Counted from the stretch's first letter, positions 7,798 through 18,643 are shown. The stretch is 64,000 bases of DNA from Pseudolabrys sp. (GCA_030655215.1 JAURVZ010000071.1:1-64000); one strand, 5' to 3'. A program made the numbers and translations. The notes: generated from the letters alone by a model not told the origin.

Positions 7798-9312
7798 TCA
7801 GCCGCGCGGCGGCACGATAATGATCGTATAGCTTCGCGGCGGCAACGCCGTTCCCCAGCTTTTTTGAAACAGCGACGTCTGGATGATGGTGCTCGCCGCC
7901 TCACCGGCTTTTGCCTTGATCGCATTCAGGCATTGCGCATCGCCGCTAAAGCACAACAGGACCATGCCGCTGCGCTGCAGATATTCAGCACTCGGCGCGG
8001 GCAAATCGGGCAGCAGCACGCGCGGCCTGTCCTTGGCAAAGGCGACCACGGCCAGCGCAACGTCGCCGTCACCGCCGACGAAGCGCAGCGGATTGGTTGT
8101 CTGCGTCTGCCACTGCCGCTCGACCTCAGCGGCCAGTTGCGGCCCCTGCATGCTGGCGGATGGCGGACCGTCTTTGCGCGATAGGATGGCGATGGCCGGC
8201 GACGCGAGCAGCATGACCAAGGGCAGCGCGATGGCGATCAGTATTGTGCGTTGCGTATCGGCCGGCCGCCATGTCACTTTCGGTGACGACAGCAACAGCA
8301 CTGGCAGCAAGCTCCACGCCGACATCGACCACAACGAGTTGATCTGCGTGCCGGACATCAGCGCCAACACCGGCGGCAACAGGAACGGCGCCCAGAACGC
8401 CGCTGCCGCCAGCCGCCGTTCGGTTTCCGTGGGCCAGGCCATGTCTTTCAGCGTCGCCAGGTTTGGCCGCGCCGCTGCCAGCACCAGGATAAGCGGCAGC
8501 GCGACATAACCAGCCGAGCCGGCGAGGTAACCGAGCGCGCCCATCGCCGTGCCGATGAACGCCTTGTCCCCATGGATCGTCATGGCATAGGTAAATGGCG
8601 CGAAAGCGTTGTCGTGCAGCCAAGACAAATGCGGATAGATCACAGCAAAGCCGGCAACGATCGTGATCCACGGCGCAGGCGATTTGAAATACAGCATCCG
8701 GCGGCGGTCGATCAGCGCGGCGACGACAAGCCCGGCCAGCAGAAAGATCGACCAGTATTTGCCGAGCATGCACAGCGCCGCAGCGATGCCCGCCAGCACA
8801 GCGAAGCTCCAGTGCTGCGTTTTGATCGAGCGCAGGAAGAAGAATGTCGTCGCTGCCCAGAGCGGGATCAGCACCGTGTTGACGTTGAACTTCATCGCGT
8901 GGAAGTGGAAGAACGGCACCAGCATCAACAGCGCCAGTCCGGCGACGCGCCGCTCGGCATTGATGTAGTCCGCCGACAAATGCCAGATGATCCACAACGC
9001 CAAAGCGGGCATCATCATCGACAGCAAGTAATACGACCATTCGGCAACGGGGAAGATCGCGAACCAAACCCAGGCCACGGCAGCGGCGAGCGGCGGATGC
9101 TTGAGATAGCCGTGGCTCATGTCGCGCGACCAGGCGATCACCTCGACCATGTCGAAGTGAAAGCCCTGCGTGCCCTTGGCGATCGTGGCGTAGGCCGTCC
9201 ACAGCAGCACGTAGACCGCAAGCGTCAGCAGCAAGGTGCGATTGGCGCGCTTTGGGTCGACAAGCGCATCGCGCAAGCGGCCGGCAGCATTCATGGGATT
9301 CAAGAGACGCAT
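7798..9312 (-). CDS. GT39/ArnT-like glycosyltransferase (PMT_2 family), membrane protein
   Basis: A 504-residue GT-C glycosyltransferase with about eleven membrane helices. Diagnostic is the first periplasmic loop, with an acidic motif near residues 50-65 (FHFDMVEVIAWSRDM) followed by GYLKHPPLAA, as in the PMT_2/ArnT family. These use undecaprenyl- or decaprenyl-phosphate sugars to modify lipid A, glycans or proteins in the periplasm. The C-terminal soluble part (about 390-504) ends in IIIVPPRG. It lies between a GNAT gene (39 bases upstream) and the GT87 gene (14 bases downstream) on the same strand. Confidence 0.82.
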   Translation of the reverse strand: MRLLNPMNAAGRLRDALVDPKRANRTLLLTLAVYVLLWTAYATIAKGTQGFHFDMVEVIAWSRDMSHGYLKHPPLAAAVAWVWFAIFPVAEWSYYLLSMMMPALALWIIWHLSADYINAERRVAGLALLMLVPFFHFHAMKFNVNTVLIPLWAATTFFFLRSIKTQHWSFAVLAGIAAALCMLGKYWSIFLLAGLVVAALIDRRRMLYFKSPAPWITIVAGFAVIYPHLSWLHDNAFAPFTYAMTIHGDKAFIGTAMGALGYLAGSAGYVALPLILVLAAARPNLATLKDMAWPTETERRLAAAAFWAPFLLPPVLALMSGTQINSLWSMSAWSLLPVLLLSSPKVTWRPADTQRTILIAIALPLVMLLASPAIAILSRKDGPPSASMQGPQLAAEVERQWQTQTTNPLRFVGGDGDVALAVVAFAKDRPRVLLPDLPAPSAEYLQRSGMVLLCFSGDAQCLNAIKAKAGEAASTIIQTSLFQKSWGTALPPRSYTIIIVPPRG

Positions 9313-9328
9313 GCGCAGCCTATGCCAT

Positions 9329-9342
9329 GCCCGCTTGCGGGC
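9329..9342. other. Short GC hairpin in the GNAT-GT39 gap
   Basis: GCCCGC-TT-GCGGGC lies in the 39-base gap between the GNAT stop and the GT39 start. No T-run follows on the minus strand, so termination is not supported. Confidence 0.25.
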
Positions 9343-9351
9343 GGGAAGCGC

Positions 9352-9879
9352 CTAAAGCTGCTTATAAAAAAACGACGTGTTGGTCAGTTTGCCGCTTGGC
9401 GCGCGGGCGTGGCCCGGCACCACGCCGAAGCGGGTCCAGCCGCAGCGCTCGTACAGCCGCTCGCCGGCGCTGCCGCATGTCGTGTCGAGTTGCAGCAAGG
9501 TGCGGCCCTGCGCCACTGCCAGTTCCTCGATCGCCGTCAGCAGGCGGCGGCCGAGGCCGCGCCGTTGCGCGCTGTCCAGCACCAGCATCTTGCCGACATC
9601 GGCGCGGTGCGGCTGGTTCGGCTGCGGCGCCTTGCTCAGCACCACCGTACCGATCAAGGCTCCGCCTTCGTCCGCCACCAGCAAATGCCGGCTGCCATCG
9701 GCAATCCCCGGCAATTGCCCGCGCCAGAACTCCGCCGCAGCGTCCAGCGTCAGCCCCTTAAGAAAATTGACCGAGGCGCCATGCGCCACCGCGTCAACCA
9801 GAATGGCCGCCAGTTCGCCGAGCCGTTCTTCGGCCTCCGCGGCACTTAATTCACGAATGGTCACGGTGTCCGCTTGCAT
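9352..9879 (-). CDS. GNAT-family N-acetyltransferase
   Basis: A 175-residue cytosolic acetyl-CoA-dependent acetyltransferase. The acetyl-CoA-binding motif A is seen as VLDSAQRRGLGRRLLTAIEE (about residues 95-114), preceded by the beta strand GKMLV. The fold ends with a GWTRFGVVPGHA segment, as is common in small-molecule or antibiotic acetylating GNATs. It is the first gene of the minus-strand run with the GT39 and GT87 genes, 60 bases from the divergent GT2-GtrA gene. Substrate cannot be predicted; it could be a sugar precursor or unrelated. Confidence 0.85.
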   Translation of the reverse strand: MQADTVTIRELSAAEAEERLGELAAILVDAVAHGASVNFLKGLTLDAAAEFWRGQLPGIADGSRHLLVADEGGALIGTVVLSKAPQPNQPHRADVGKMLVLDSAQRRGLGRRLLTAIEELAVAQGRTLLQLDTTCGSAGERLYERCGWTRFGVVPGHARAPSGKLTNTSFFYKQL

Positions 9880-9939
9880 GGCATGGGGTCGCTGAAAGGG
9901 CTAAGTTGCCGCCGAATCTAGCACAGGCTACAGGCGGCG

Positions 9940-11034
9940 ATGGACCAGAAAGCACCCGAACTCACCATCATCCTGCCGACCTTCAATGAGCGCGACAATC
10001 TGCCCGTGCTGGTCGAGCGCATCGGCCGCGCCCTGCCGGCTGTCGATTGGGAAATCCTCGTTGTCGACGACAATTCGCCGGACGGCACCAGCACTGTGGC
10101 CCGCGCGCTCGGTCAAAACGACCGCCGCATTCGCTGCATCCGCCGCATCGGCCGCCGCGGCCTCGCCGGCGCCTGCATCGAGGGCATGCTGGCCTCGCAG
10201 GCGGCTTACGTCGCGGTCATGGACGCCGACCTGCAGCACGACGAAACGCAGTTGATGGTGATGCTGGAGAAGCTGCGCGAAGGCGGCTCCGATCTCGTCG
10301 CTGCCAGCCGCTATATCGATGGCAAAACCGCCGAAGGCTTCAGTACCACGCGCGCCCGCGCCAGCCACTGGTCGACGGCGATTGCGCGCGGCCTGCTCAA
10401 GGTCGATCTCACCGATCCGATGAGCGGCTTCTTCATGCTCCGCCGCGATGTGATCGATACTTTGGCGCCGGATTTGTCGACACAAGGCTTCAAGATCCTG
10501 CTCGATATCGCCGCCACCGGCGGCGGCAAATTGCGCATTGCCGAGATCCCTTTCGTGTTCGGCGCGCGGCTGCATGGCGAAAGCAAGCTCGATGCCCGCG
10601 TCGCGCTCGACTTCGGCCAGTTGCTGCTGGCCAAAGCGACCAATGACCGAATCTCGTTCCGCTTCGTCATGTTTTGTCTGGTAGGCCTGACCGGCGTCGG
10701 CGTGCACATGCTGGCGCTGTGGTCGTTGCACAGTCTGGCGCTGGGCACGTTCAGTGTTCATCAGGCCATTGCCACCGCCATCGCCATTGCCTGGAATTTC
10801 GTGTTTAACAACGCCTTCACCTATCGCGACCAGCGATTGACCGGCTGGCCTTTCATCAAAGGCCTGATCGAATTCGAATTGATCTGCGCCGTCGGCGCGA
10901 TCTCGAATGTCGGCATCGCCAATCTGTTGTATGGCCAGGACAGCATCTGGTGGATCGCCGGCCTCGGTGGCGCAGTCATGGGCGCGGTGTGGAATTACGC
11001 CGTCAGCGCTGCGTTTGTGTGGCGGTCGAATTAA
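9940..11034 (+). CDS. Polyprenyl-phosphate glycosyltransferase (GT2, DPM1-like) fused to a GtrA-like membrane domain
   Basis: A 364-residue two-domain protein. Residues 1-230 are a cytosolic GT2 domain of the dolichol-phosphate mannose synthase type: ILPTFNERDN, VVDDNSPDGT, and the metal-binding DAD at 95-97 in VMDADLQHDE. Residues about 240-360 contain four hydrophobic helices of the GtrA type (VGLTGVGVHM, IAWNFVFNNAFTYRD). Such fusions make polyprenyl-phosphate-mannose or -glucose and help flip it, supplying donors for GT-C enzymes like the three neighbours. The last 4 bases overlap the stop of the convergent GT87 gene. Confidence 0.9.
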   Translation: MDQKAPELTIILPTFNERDNLPVLVERIGRALPAVDWEILVVDDNSPDGTSTVARALGQNDRRIRCIRRIGRRGLAGACIEGMLASQAAYVAVMDADLQHDETQLMVMLEKLREGGSDLVAASRYIDGKTAEGFSTTRARASHWSTAIARGLLKVDLTDPMSGFFMLRRDVIDTLAPDLSTQGFKILLDIAATGGGKLRIAEIPFVFGARLHGESKLDARVALDFGQLLLAKATNDRISFRFVMFCLVGLTGVGVHMLALWSLHSLALGTFSVHQAIATAIAIAWNFVFNNAFTYRDQRLTGWPFIKGLIEFELICAVGAISNVGIANLLYGQDSIWWIAGLGGAVMGAVWNYAVSAAFVWRSN

Positions 11035-12272
11035 TCAGGTTCTTTGGGCCACGGCGCCACATACGGCTTGGCATCCCGCAACGTCGCCGGATTCCACACG
11101 ATCACCGCGATATAGATCAGCAACGACAGCGCGCCCAGCACCAGGAAGCTGTGGAAATAGGCCCAGTCCGACATCGCCTTGCCGACCACATCGTTCGATG
11201 TCGCCGTCAGCAGGATGAAACTCGCCGCCAGCACGACAATGCCGATGCTCTTCGTTGCCTGGTCGCGCAACATCACCATCGACAACACGACATAGGGCAG
11301 AATGAGCACGACATAGTGCGAGCGGCTGGTCATCGGCGACAGCATCAAGGTGGCGATCAACAGGATCGACGCATCGATCACCAGCAGGCCGGGCCGTTCC
11401 TTGCGCAGCATGATCAACGCTGCGCACAGCACGATGAAAGCCAAGTCGACGCCGTACCACACCGCCTTGAACAGACCGGCTTGCGTCACCTCATTTATCT
11501 GCAGCGACACCGCGCCGCGCAAAGAGTGATTGAGCGAATTGGCGCCGGACCAGAAATTGAACTGCGCTGCTTCCGCATTGAACAGTGACGCGCCGGCAAT
11601 GTGCTTCAGCCAGGCATGGAGGTAGCCCTGCGTCGCGCCCTGCGGCGTGAAGAAGATATCCGGCGCGTAGGAAACCAGCAGCAGCACGACGGTGAAACCC
11701 GCCGCCGCGACGAAGCGGCGCTTGACGATGAGATACGGCAAAAAGATCAAAGGCGTCGCCTTAATCGCCGCAGCAAAACCGATCGCCGCGCCGCCCCACA
11801 ACTCGCGGCCTTTCGCCAGCCCGGTGAGGCCGATCATGACGAACAGCATCGATAATGTGTCGTAGGCCTGGTTCTCCAGCACGGCGAGCGCGAATTTGAT
11901 GCTGAGGATCAGAGCCAGAATGCGCGCCCAGCCCTGCTCGACCAGCCCGAACGGCTCGGCAAACAGTTTCTCGGTCAGCTTCTCGGCGAGCTTGTAGACG
12001 CCGACGGTGGCGCCCACCGTGATCACGTACCAGACGAAAAGCCGCAGCCCCATCGGCATCATGGCGAAGGGCGTCATGATGAAAGCGAAGCCCGGCGGAT
12101 AGGTGAAGGCGCCGGCGCAGGTCTGCATGACCTGGTTGTCGAGCATGCACTGCGCCGCCTGCGGATACAGCACCATGCCGGCGTCCTGCGGCGACAAATA
12201 GCGCCGGTAATAGGCGACGGAGGCCACCAGCAGCGCGATCCAGGGACCGTAGCGGTCCAGCCATTTTCTCAT
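11031..12272 (-). CDS. Second GT87-type (DUF2029) membrane glycosyltransferase
   Basis: A 413-residue polytopic membrane protein, distinct from the GT87 protein at 6572-7783. The GT87 signature is clear: [18 protein letters not shown] (about residues 55-72), [16 protein letters not shown] (about 175-190) and a late [17 protein letters not shown] segment. It is predicted to transfer a sugar from a polyprenyl-phosphate donor in the periplasm. It converges on the GT2-GtrA gene that probably makes the donor, sharing four bases of stop codon, and diverges from lepA. Confidence 0.8.
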   Translation of the reverse strand: MRKWLDRYGPWIALLVASVAYYRRYLSPQDAGMVLYPQAAQCMLDNQVMQTCAGAFTYPPGFAFIMTPFAMMPMGLRLFVWYVITVGATVGVYKLAEKLTEKLFAEPFGLVEQGWARILALILSIKFALAVLENQAYDTLSMLFVMIGLTGLAKGRELWGGAAIGFAAAIKATPLIFLPYLIVKRRFVAAAGFTVVLLLVSYAPDIFFTPQGATQGYLHAWLKHIAGASLFNAEAAQFNFWSGANSLNHSLRGAVSLQINEVTQAGLFKAVWYGVDLAFIVLCAALIMLRKERPGLLVIDASILLIATLMLSPMTSRSHYVVLILPYVVLSMVMLRDQATKSIGIVVLAASFILLTATSNDVVGKAMSDWAYFHSFLVLGALSLLIYIAVIVWNPATLRDAKPYVAPWPKEPD

Positions 12273-12364
12273 CGTCGGGAGCCCCGTTTTGGTGGCGGGA
12301 CCATACCGGGGCGAATTGCAGCACGGAAGGGCCGCCGAATGTCCCGGAATGACACCGAGATTGC

Positions 12365-12393
12365 TTGAGGTTGCCGGATTCGGGTGTTATCTC
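12365..12393 (+). promoter_or_regulatory. Predicted lepA promoter giving a leaderless transcript
   Basis: A -35-like TTGAGG (12365-12370), a 17-base spacer and a -10-like TATCTC (12388-12393) are followed after only six bases (GCCCCC) by the lepA ATG. Transcription would begin at or next to the start codon, and no ribosome-binding site is visible. Confidence 0.5.
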
Positions 12394-12399
12394 GCCCCC

Positions 12400-14211
<1,812 letters not shown>

Positions 14212-14244
14212 GGCACGCAAGTCATTCGCTCTGAAATTTACGAT

Positions 14245-14273
14245 GCGGGCTTCATGCCCGCCTCGTTTTTTTT
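14245..14273 (+). terminator. Rho-independent terminator of lepA
   Basis: GCGGGC-TTCAT-GCCCGC is followed by CTCG and a run of eight T. It lies 33 bases after the lepA stop and before the convergent tctC-like gene. Confidence 0.85.
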
Positions 14274-14284
14274 CGGCCGCCCCC

Positions 14285-15256
14285 TCACGGCTGCGGGATC
14301 TTCGCCCGCTCGACGATCGGCTGCCATTTGTCGAAGTCGGCCAGCACGCTCTTCTCCAGCGCGTCGCCCGACATGCTCGCCGGCGTCACGCTCAGCGCCT
14401 TCAGCCGCTCGATCGTTGCTGGCTCCTTGGTGATCTCGATCAACTCGCTGGCGAGTTTCGTGCGGATAGCCTCGGGCACATTGCGCGGCGTGATGAACAC
14501 GGCCGACCAGGTCACATCCAGTCCCGGGATCGACTCCGCCAAAGTCGGGATCGAGCTGTCGAAACCGTAGCGCTCGGGCCCCGACACCGCGATGGCTTTG
14601 GCCTTGCCAGCCTGCACCTGCGGGTAAGCGGTGGAGAACTGGTCGCACGTCATCTGGATCTGGCCGCCGAGCAGATCCTGGATAATCTGATTGGACGCAC
14701 GATACGGCACATGCGCCAGCTTGGCGCCCGTGTGCTGCACGATCAGTTCCATGCACAGATGCTGCGACGTGCCAATGCCGGACGAACCGTAGCTGAGCTT
14801 GTCAGGATTGGCCTTGATGTAGTCGATGAACTCCGGAACCGTTTTTGCCGGCACGCTCGGATGCACGATCAGCATGTTCGGCTGCGTGCCGACCATCGCC
14901 ACCGGCAAAATATCCTTGCGGCTGTCATAGCCGAGCTTGTCTTTGTAAATGTGCGGCAGGATGAACAAAGTGCCCGCCGTGACGACGCCGAGCGTGTAGC
15001 CGTCCGGTGCGCCCTTCGCCATCGCGCCGACGCCGATGCTGCCGCCCGCACCGCTCTTGTTCTCGACGATGAATTGCTGGCCGAGGCGCTGCGACAAACG
15101 ATCGGTGAAAATGCGCGCCGCGACGTCGGTGTTGCCGCCAGCGGCGAACGGCACGATCACCGTCACCGGCTTGGCCGGCCATTGCTGCGCCTGCGCCGTG
15201 GCAACAAGACCGAGCGTCACAAGACAGGCCGCGGCCGCATTCAAAATCAGCTTCAT
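14285..15256 (-). CDS. Tripartite tricarboxylate transporter (TctC/Bug) substrate-binding protein, third copy
   Basis: A 323-residue periplasmic binding protein with an AQAQ signal-peptide end near residue 24 and the family landmarks WPAKPVTVIVPFAAGGNTD, PDGYTLGV, YGSSGIGTSQH and VPYRASNQ. The ribosome site GGGAGGA lies 5 bases before the ATG. It is clearly more distant from the two tandem copies (4413-6489) than they are from each other: the HNG.GTLTKL and YRGDNF segments are replaced. It stands alone without tctA or tctB and without the shared operator. Likely ligand is a carboxylate or aromatic acid. Confidence 0.92.
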   Translation of the reverse strand: MKLILNAAAACLVTLGLVATAQAQQWPAKPVTVIVPFAAGGNTDVAARIFTDRLSQRLGQQFIVENKSGAGGSIGVGAMAKGAPDGYTLGVVTAGTLFILPHIYKDKLGYDSRKDILPVAMVGTQPNMLIVHPSVPAKTVPEFIDYIKANPDKLSYGSSGIGTSQHLCMELIVQHTGAKLAHVPYRASNQIIQDLLGGQIQMTCDQFSTAYPQVQAGKAKAIAVSGPERYGFDSSIPTLAESIPGLDVTWSAVFITPRNVPEAIRTKLASELIEITKEPATIERLKALSVTPASMSGDALEKSVLADFDKWQPIVERAKIPQP

Positions 15257-15369
15257 CGTATCCTCCCTGAAATATGTCTGTACGGATCTCTCGCGGATCC
15301 TTGATCGGCAGGGAGCTTAACCCGGATATTCGGCGCGCGCGATGGTGGGCAGAGGAAAAATCGTCGCGT

Positions 15370-16602
15370 CTAAGGCCCCGCCTTCGGCAATGCCTTGCAG
15401 GCGCTTGCCGCCTTCTTGCCGGCGAAGCGCGCATCGATGAAATCATGCGCCGCCTGTGCGCCATTTTTCATCGAGCCATTATGGTCAGTGTCGGCAAGCG
15501 GCAGATAGTCGATGACATTGCCCTTGGCGCACAGCGCCTTCACCGTCGTATCGGTGTCCTTGGGAAACACGGTGACGTCGGCCTTGCCCTGCACCACCAT
15601 GGTCGGCGCGGCGATGCGCAAAGTGCCCGGCTCATTCTGCGCCGCAACACGCAGGAACGGCGCGAGGTCCGGATTGGGGACAAACTGATCCTTGGCAATC
15701 GCGGTCGACCAATAGCCGGTTGTCAGCGCCTTGCTCATGCAGCCGTCCATCAGCACCGGCAATTGCGCGATAGCCTGCGGCGTCAAGATATTCGTGAGAT
15801 CGATCTCGCGATGATTGGTGGCGTAGGACTGCAGCACGTAGAGCACATAAGGCAGGCTGAGCTCGACCTTGTCCGACTTCATGACGAAATCGAGACGGCC
15901 CTTGATCTGCGAGCCCGGCGCGAATGCGACATTGCCGAGCAGCTTCAACTCCGGCACGTAAGCAGGGCCCTGCGCCGCCGCGAACAGCTCGACATGGCCG
16001 CCTTGCGAATGTCCCATCACGGCGTAACGCGTGCCAATCTTCGGCTCGATGGCGCGCGCCGCACGTAGCATGTCGAGCGTGTTGCGCCCCGTCGGCACGC
16101 CTTGCAGGAAGGGCTGGAAACCGGCGACGCCGAGTCCCTGATAATCGGAAGCGACCACGGCGTATCCCTTGGCGACGAAGCCATCGATCAAGGTGCGAAT
16201 GTCGGCGATGTAAGGATGCTCCGGCCCGTTGTCGTTATCGAGCGACGGCGCACAAGCAGGGCCGAGGCCCGTTGTGCCATGCGACCAGGTGATCACCGGC
16301 CAGCCGCCCTTCGGCGCTTCCCCTTTCGGGATCGACACGGTGCCGGTCACCGGCACGACGCGGCCCTGCGCATCACTTGAGCGATAAAGCACCAACGTCG
16401 TGCTCGCCGCACTCGGCAGTGCCATGGTACCGGCAAAAGGCCGCTGCCAGATCACCGAACCGCGCGCGCCCTTCGGCAGAGGCTGCGGCGGCACATAGAA
16501 CGCCGCGCCATCCGGACCTTTCGCCAAGGGCGCCGCCAGCGCGCCACCACTCAGCGGCAGCACCAGAGCAGCAATGATGGCGAAGGCGCTTTTGACGTGC
16601 AT
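15370..16602 (-). CDS. Secreted alpha/beta hydrolase, secretory-lipase (LIP) family
   Basis: A 410-residue exported hydrolase. The signal peptide ends at ALAAP (about residue 24) from the ATG at 16602; a longer frame to 16644 would put 14 non-signal residues in front, so it is rejected. The nucleophile elbow GHSQGG contains Ser199. SHGTTG (about 107-112) may form the oxyanion hole, and the catalytic Asp/His probably lie in GKADVTVFP and ADTDHNGS. The family includes fungal and bacterial lipases and esterases acting outside the cytoplasm. An odd palindrome related to the tctC operator sits at 16622-16638. Confidence 0.85.
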   Translation of the reverse strand: MHVKSAFAIIAALVLPLSGGALAAPLAKGPDGAAFYVPPQPLPKGARGSVIWQRPFAGTMALPSAASTTLVLYRSSDAQGRVVPVTGTVSIPKGEAPKGGWPVITWSHGTTGLGPACAPSLDNDNGPEHPYIADIRTLIDGFVAKGYAVVASDYQGLGVAGFQPFLQGVPTGRNTLDMLRAARAIEPKIGTRYAVMGHSQGGHVELFAAAQGPAYVPELKLLGNVAFAPGSQIKGRLDFVMKSDKVELSLPYVLYVLQSYATNHREIDLTNILTPQAIAQLPVLMDGCMSKALTTGYWSTAIAKDQFVPNPDLAPFLRVAAQNEPGTLRIAAPTMVVQGKADVTVFPKDTDTTVKALCAKGNVIDYLPLADTDHNGSMKNGAQAAHDFIDARFAGKKAASACKALPKAGP

Positions 16603-16621
16603 GAAATGTCCCGCGGTTGAA

Positions 16622-16638
16622 GTCTTGCCGGACAAGAC
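16622..16638 (-). promoter_or_regulatory. 17-bp palindrome upstream of the lipase gene
   Basis: GTCTTGCCGGACAAGAC is a perfect odd palindrome 20-36 bases upstream of the lipase ATG. It differs from the tctC operator CTTGTCCGGACAAG by loss of one central base, so it may be a related operator or a coincidence. Confidence 0.35.
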
Positions 16639-16696
16639 ACGCAATGTTTAAAGAGCGGGTGAAGATGCCCGCCGCATTTGGCGGCAATGCGCCCTG

Positions 16697-17392
16697 TCAC
16701 ACCGCCCGGGTCAGCCCGCCATCCACGCGCAGGTTCTGTCCGGTGATGTATCCGGCGCCGTCGGACGCCAGGAACGCCACCGTCGCCGCGATCTCGTCCA
16801 TCGTGCCATAGCGCTGCATCGGCACGCTGGCGCGGCGCTCTTCGGTTTGCGGCAGGCTGTCAATCCAGCCCGGCAGAACATTGTTCATGCGCACATTGTC
16901 GGCGGCATATTGGTCGGCGAAAACCTTGGTATAAGCGGCAAGCCCGGCACGAAACACAGCCGAGGTCGGGAACATCGCGCTCGGTTCGAAAGCCCAGGCG
17001 GTTGAGATGTTGACGATGGCACCTTTCTTCTGCGCCACCATCAAAGGCGCCACCAGCCGCACCGGCCGGACGACATTGAGCAGATACACGTCCATGCCCT
17101 TGTGCCACTGCTCGTCGGTGATCTTGAGGATCTGGTCGCGCGGCCCATGCCCGGCGCTGTTCACTAGCACATCGACGCGGCCCCATTCTTTCATCGTCGC
17201 GTCGACCAGCCGCTGCAGATCGTCATTCGATTGGTTCGAGCCGGTGATGCCGATGCCGCCAAGCTCCTTGGCCAAGGCCTCGCCCTTGCCGGACGATGAC
17301 AGGATGGCAACCTTGTAGCCGTCACCGGCAAGCTTGCGCGCCGCTGCGGCGCCCATACCGCTACCGCCCGCGGTGATGATGGCAACTTTCAT
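16697..17392 (-). CDS. SDR-family protein lacking the usual Tyr/Lys catalytic pair
   Basis: A 231-residue short-chain dehydrogenase/reductase by fold: dinucleotide motif TAGGSGMG at the N-terminus, NSAGHG (variant of NNAG) near 84-89, the Ser of VNISTAW (about 137) and the C-terminal YITGQNLRVDGG. When aligned on the following TK, the canonical YxxxK becomes SxxxR (SAVFR, about 150-154), so the proton-donating Tyr and the Lys are both missing, and the first glycine of TGxxxGxG is Ala. It may be a non-reducing member. The GGGAGG ribosome site is good, and it lies 12 bases after the amidohydrolase gene, with which it is probably co-transcribed. Confidence 0.82.
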   Translation of the reverse strand: MKVAIITAGGSGMGAAAARKLAGDGYKVAILSSSGKGEALAKELGGIGITGSNQSNDDLQRLVDATMKEWGRVDVLVNSAGHGPRDQILKITDEQWHKGMDVYLLNVVRPVRLVAPLMVAQKKGAIVNISTAWAFEPSAMFPTSAVFRAGLAAYTKVFADQYAADNVRMNNVLPGWIDSLPQTEERRASVPMQRYGTMDEIAATVAFLASDGAGYITGQNLRVDGGLTRAV

Positions 17393-17404
17393 CGATAGCC
17401 TCCC

Positions 17405-18388
17405 TTAAAGACCGAGCAGCTTTTCCGCATTGCCATGCGCGATCGCTTCGCGCTCGGCGTCGCTCACCGGCAGCGTATCGAGAAACGCCCGCGCCGTGGC
17501 CATCGAGCCATACGGATAATCGACCGAATACATGATGCGCTCCGGCCCGACTGTGCTCAACAGCGTCTGGAACGTCGAGGCATAATTGAAGCCGCCGAAT
17601 GTGTAGTGCACGTTCTGCCGCAAGTAGTCGCCGAGCGGCTTCTGCGGCCGCGCCGTTGGTGGCAGCAGCGCGCCTTGCGCTTCAATGCGCGGCATCATGA
17701 AGGGCAACGCCTCGCCCATATGGCCGATCACCATTTGCAATTTCGGATAGCGGTCGAACACACCGCCCAGCATCATGCGCAGGATGTGCATCGCGGTCTC
17801 AATGTGCCAGCCCCAGCCGGGACCGGCGAGCATCATTGACGCCGCCGGATGCAAACCGGCGTAGGACGCTTCCATCACCGCTTTCGGGGCGATGGTCGGA
17901 TGCAGATAGAGCGGCACGTTCAACGCCTCGGCGCGCGCCAGCAGCGGCGCAAAGAACGCATCGTCAAGATAGCGGCCGCGGCTGTGGCCGTTGATGTTGG
18001 CGCCCTTGAAGCCGAGATCGCGCACGCAACGCTCCAGCTCATCGGCGGCCTGCTCCGGCGCCATCACCGGCAGCGAGGCGAAACCGGCGAAGCGCGTCGG
18101 ATACTGGCGCACTGCGGCGGCGAGCACGTCATTGGCGTCGCGCGCGACAGCGATGGCGTCGGCGGCGTCGGATTGTTCGACGCCGGGCGAATTCAGCGAC
18201 AGCACCTGCATGTCGAGGCCGGCGGCGTCCATCTCGGCAATGCGCTGGTCGCCAATGTCGGCCAGTTGCGCCAGCAGCTTCGCGCCGCGCTCGCCGCCGT
18301 TTTTCTGGATGCCTTCCTTGTTGAGCCGCCCCGGGCCATCGAGAAACTTCGGCGTGGTGAAATGTTCTTCAATGGCGATCGTGCGCAT
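17405..18388 (-). CDS. Metal-dependent amidohydrolase_2 family protein (ACMSD / resorcylate-decarboxylase type)
   Basis: A 327-residue TIM-barrel protein of the group that contains ACMSD and gamma-resorcylate and 2,3-dihydroxybenzoate decarboxylases. Metal ligands fit the decarboxylase type: E7 and H9 in IEEHF, the His of YLHPT (about 163), the second His in GHMGE and the Asp of SVDYPYG (about 292). The family performs non-oxidative decarboxylation or hydrolysis of aromatic or related acids. It is the first gene of a two-gene run with the atypical SDR, near a TctC protein, suggesting catabolism of an imported aromatic acid. Substrate is unknown. Confidence 0.85.
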   Translation of the reverse strand: MRTIAIEEHFTTPKFLDGPGRLNKEGIQKNGGERGAKLLAQLADIGDQRIAEMDAAGLDMQVLSLNSPGVEQSDAADAIAVARDANDVLAAAVRQYPTRFAGFASLPVMAPEQAADELERCVRDLGFKGANINGHSRGRYLDDAFFAPLLARAEALNVPLYLHPTIAPKAVMEASYAGLHPAASMMLAGPGWGWHIETAMHILRMMLGGVFDRYPKLQMVIGHMGEALPFMMPRIEAQGALLPPTARPQKPLGDYLRQNVHYTFGGFNYASTFQTLLSTVGPERIMYSVDYPYGSMATARAFLDTLPVSDAEREAIAHGNAEKLLGL

Positions 18389-18472
18389 GGCTGGCCTTCA
18401 GGTCGCGAGTGTTTGTCCTGCTCGCTCTATCGTACAGCTTCGCCGCAGGAGCAAGCGACGGTGCGAGCGCTT

Positions 18473-18610
18473 CTTATCCCTCCCCGGTCACGGGGAGGGT
18501 CCGGCACGCAGTGCCGGGGGTGGGGCGATGCCAAATGATAGACATCCCCACCCGACCCGGCTTCGCTTACGCTCGGCCGGGCCACCCTCCCCTTTCCGGG
18601 GAGGGATAAG
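18473..18610. repeat. Composite intergenic palindrome (paired hairpins)
   Basis: CTTATCCCTCCCC (18473-18485) and GGGGAGGGATAAG (18598-18610) are perfect inverted arms. Each side also folds on itself: 18478-18499 and 18585-18605, with GGGAGG stems. A second inner pair matches GGGGTGGGG with CCCCACCC. This is the layout of the short interspersed palindromes common in Hyphomicrobiales. It fills the divergent gap between the amidohydrolase and csaA. Confidence 0.7.
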
Positions 18611-18643
18611 AAAGAAGAAGCTCCACTGGAGAAGATCAAACCA

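Noticed and set aside
8572-9849. 425-codon plus-strand frame across the GT39 and GNAT genes
   Set aside because: Translation is Arg/His/Gln-rich, crosses two genuine genes and has no family features.
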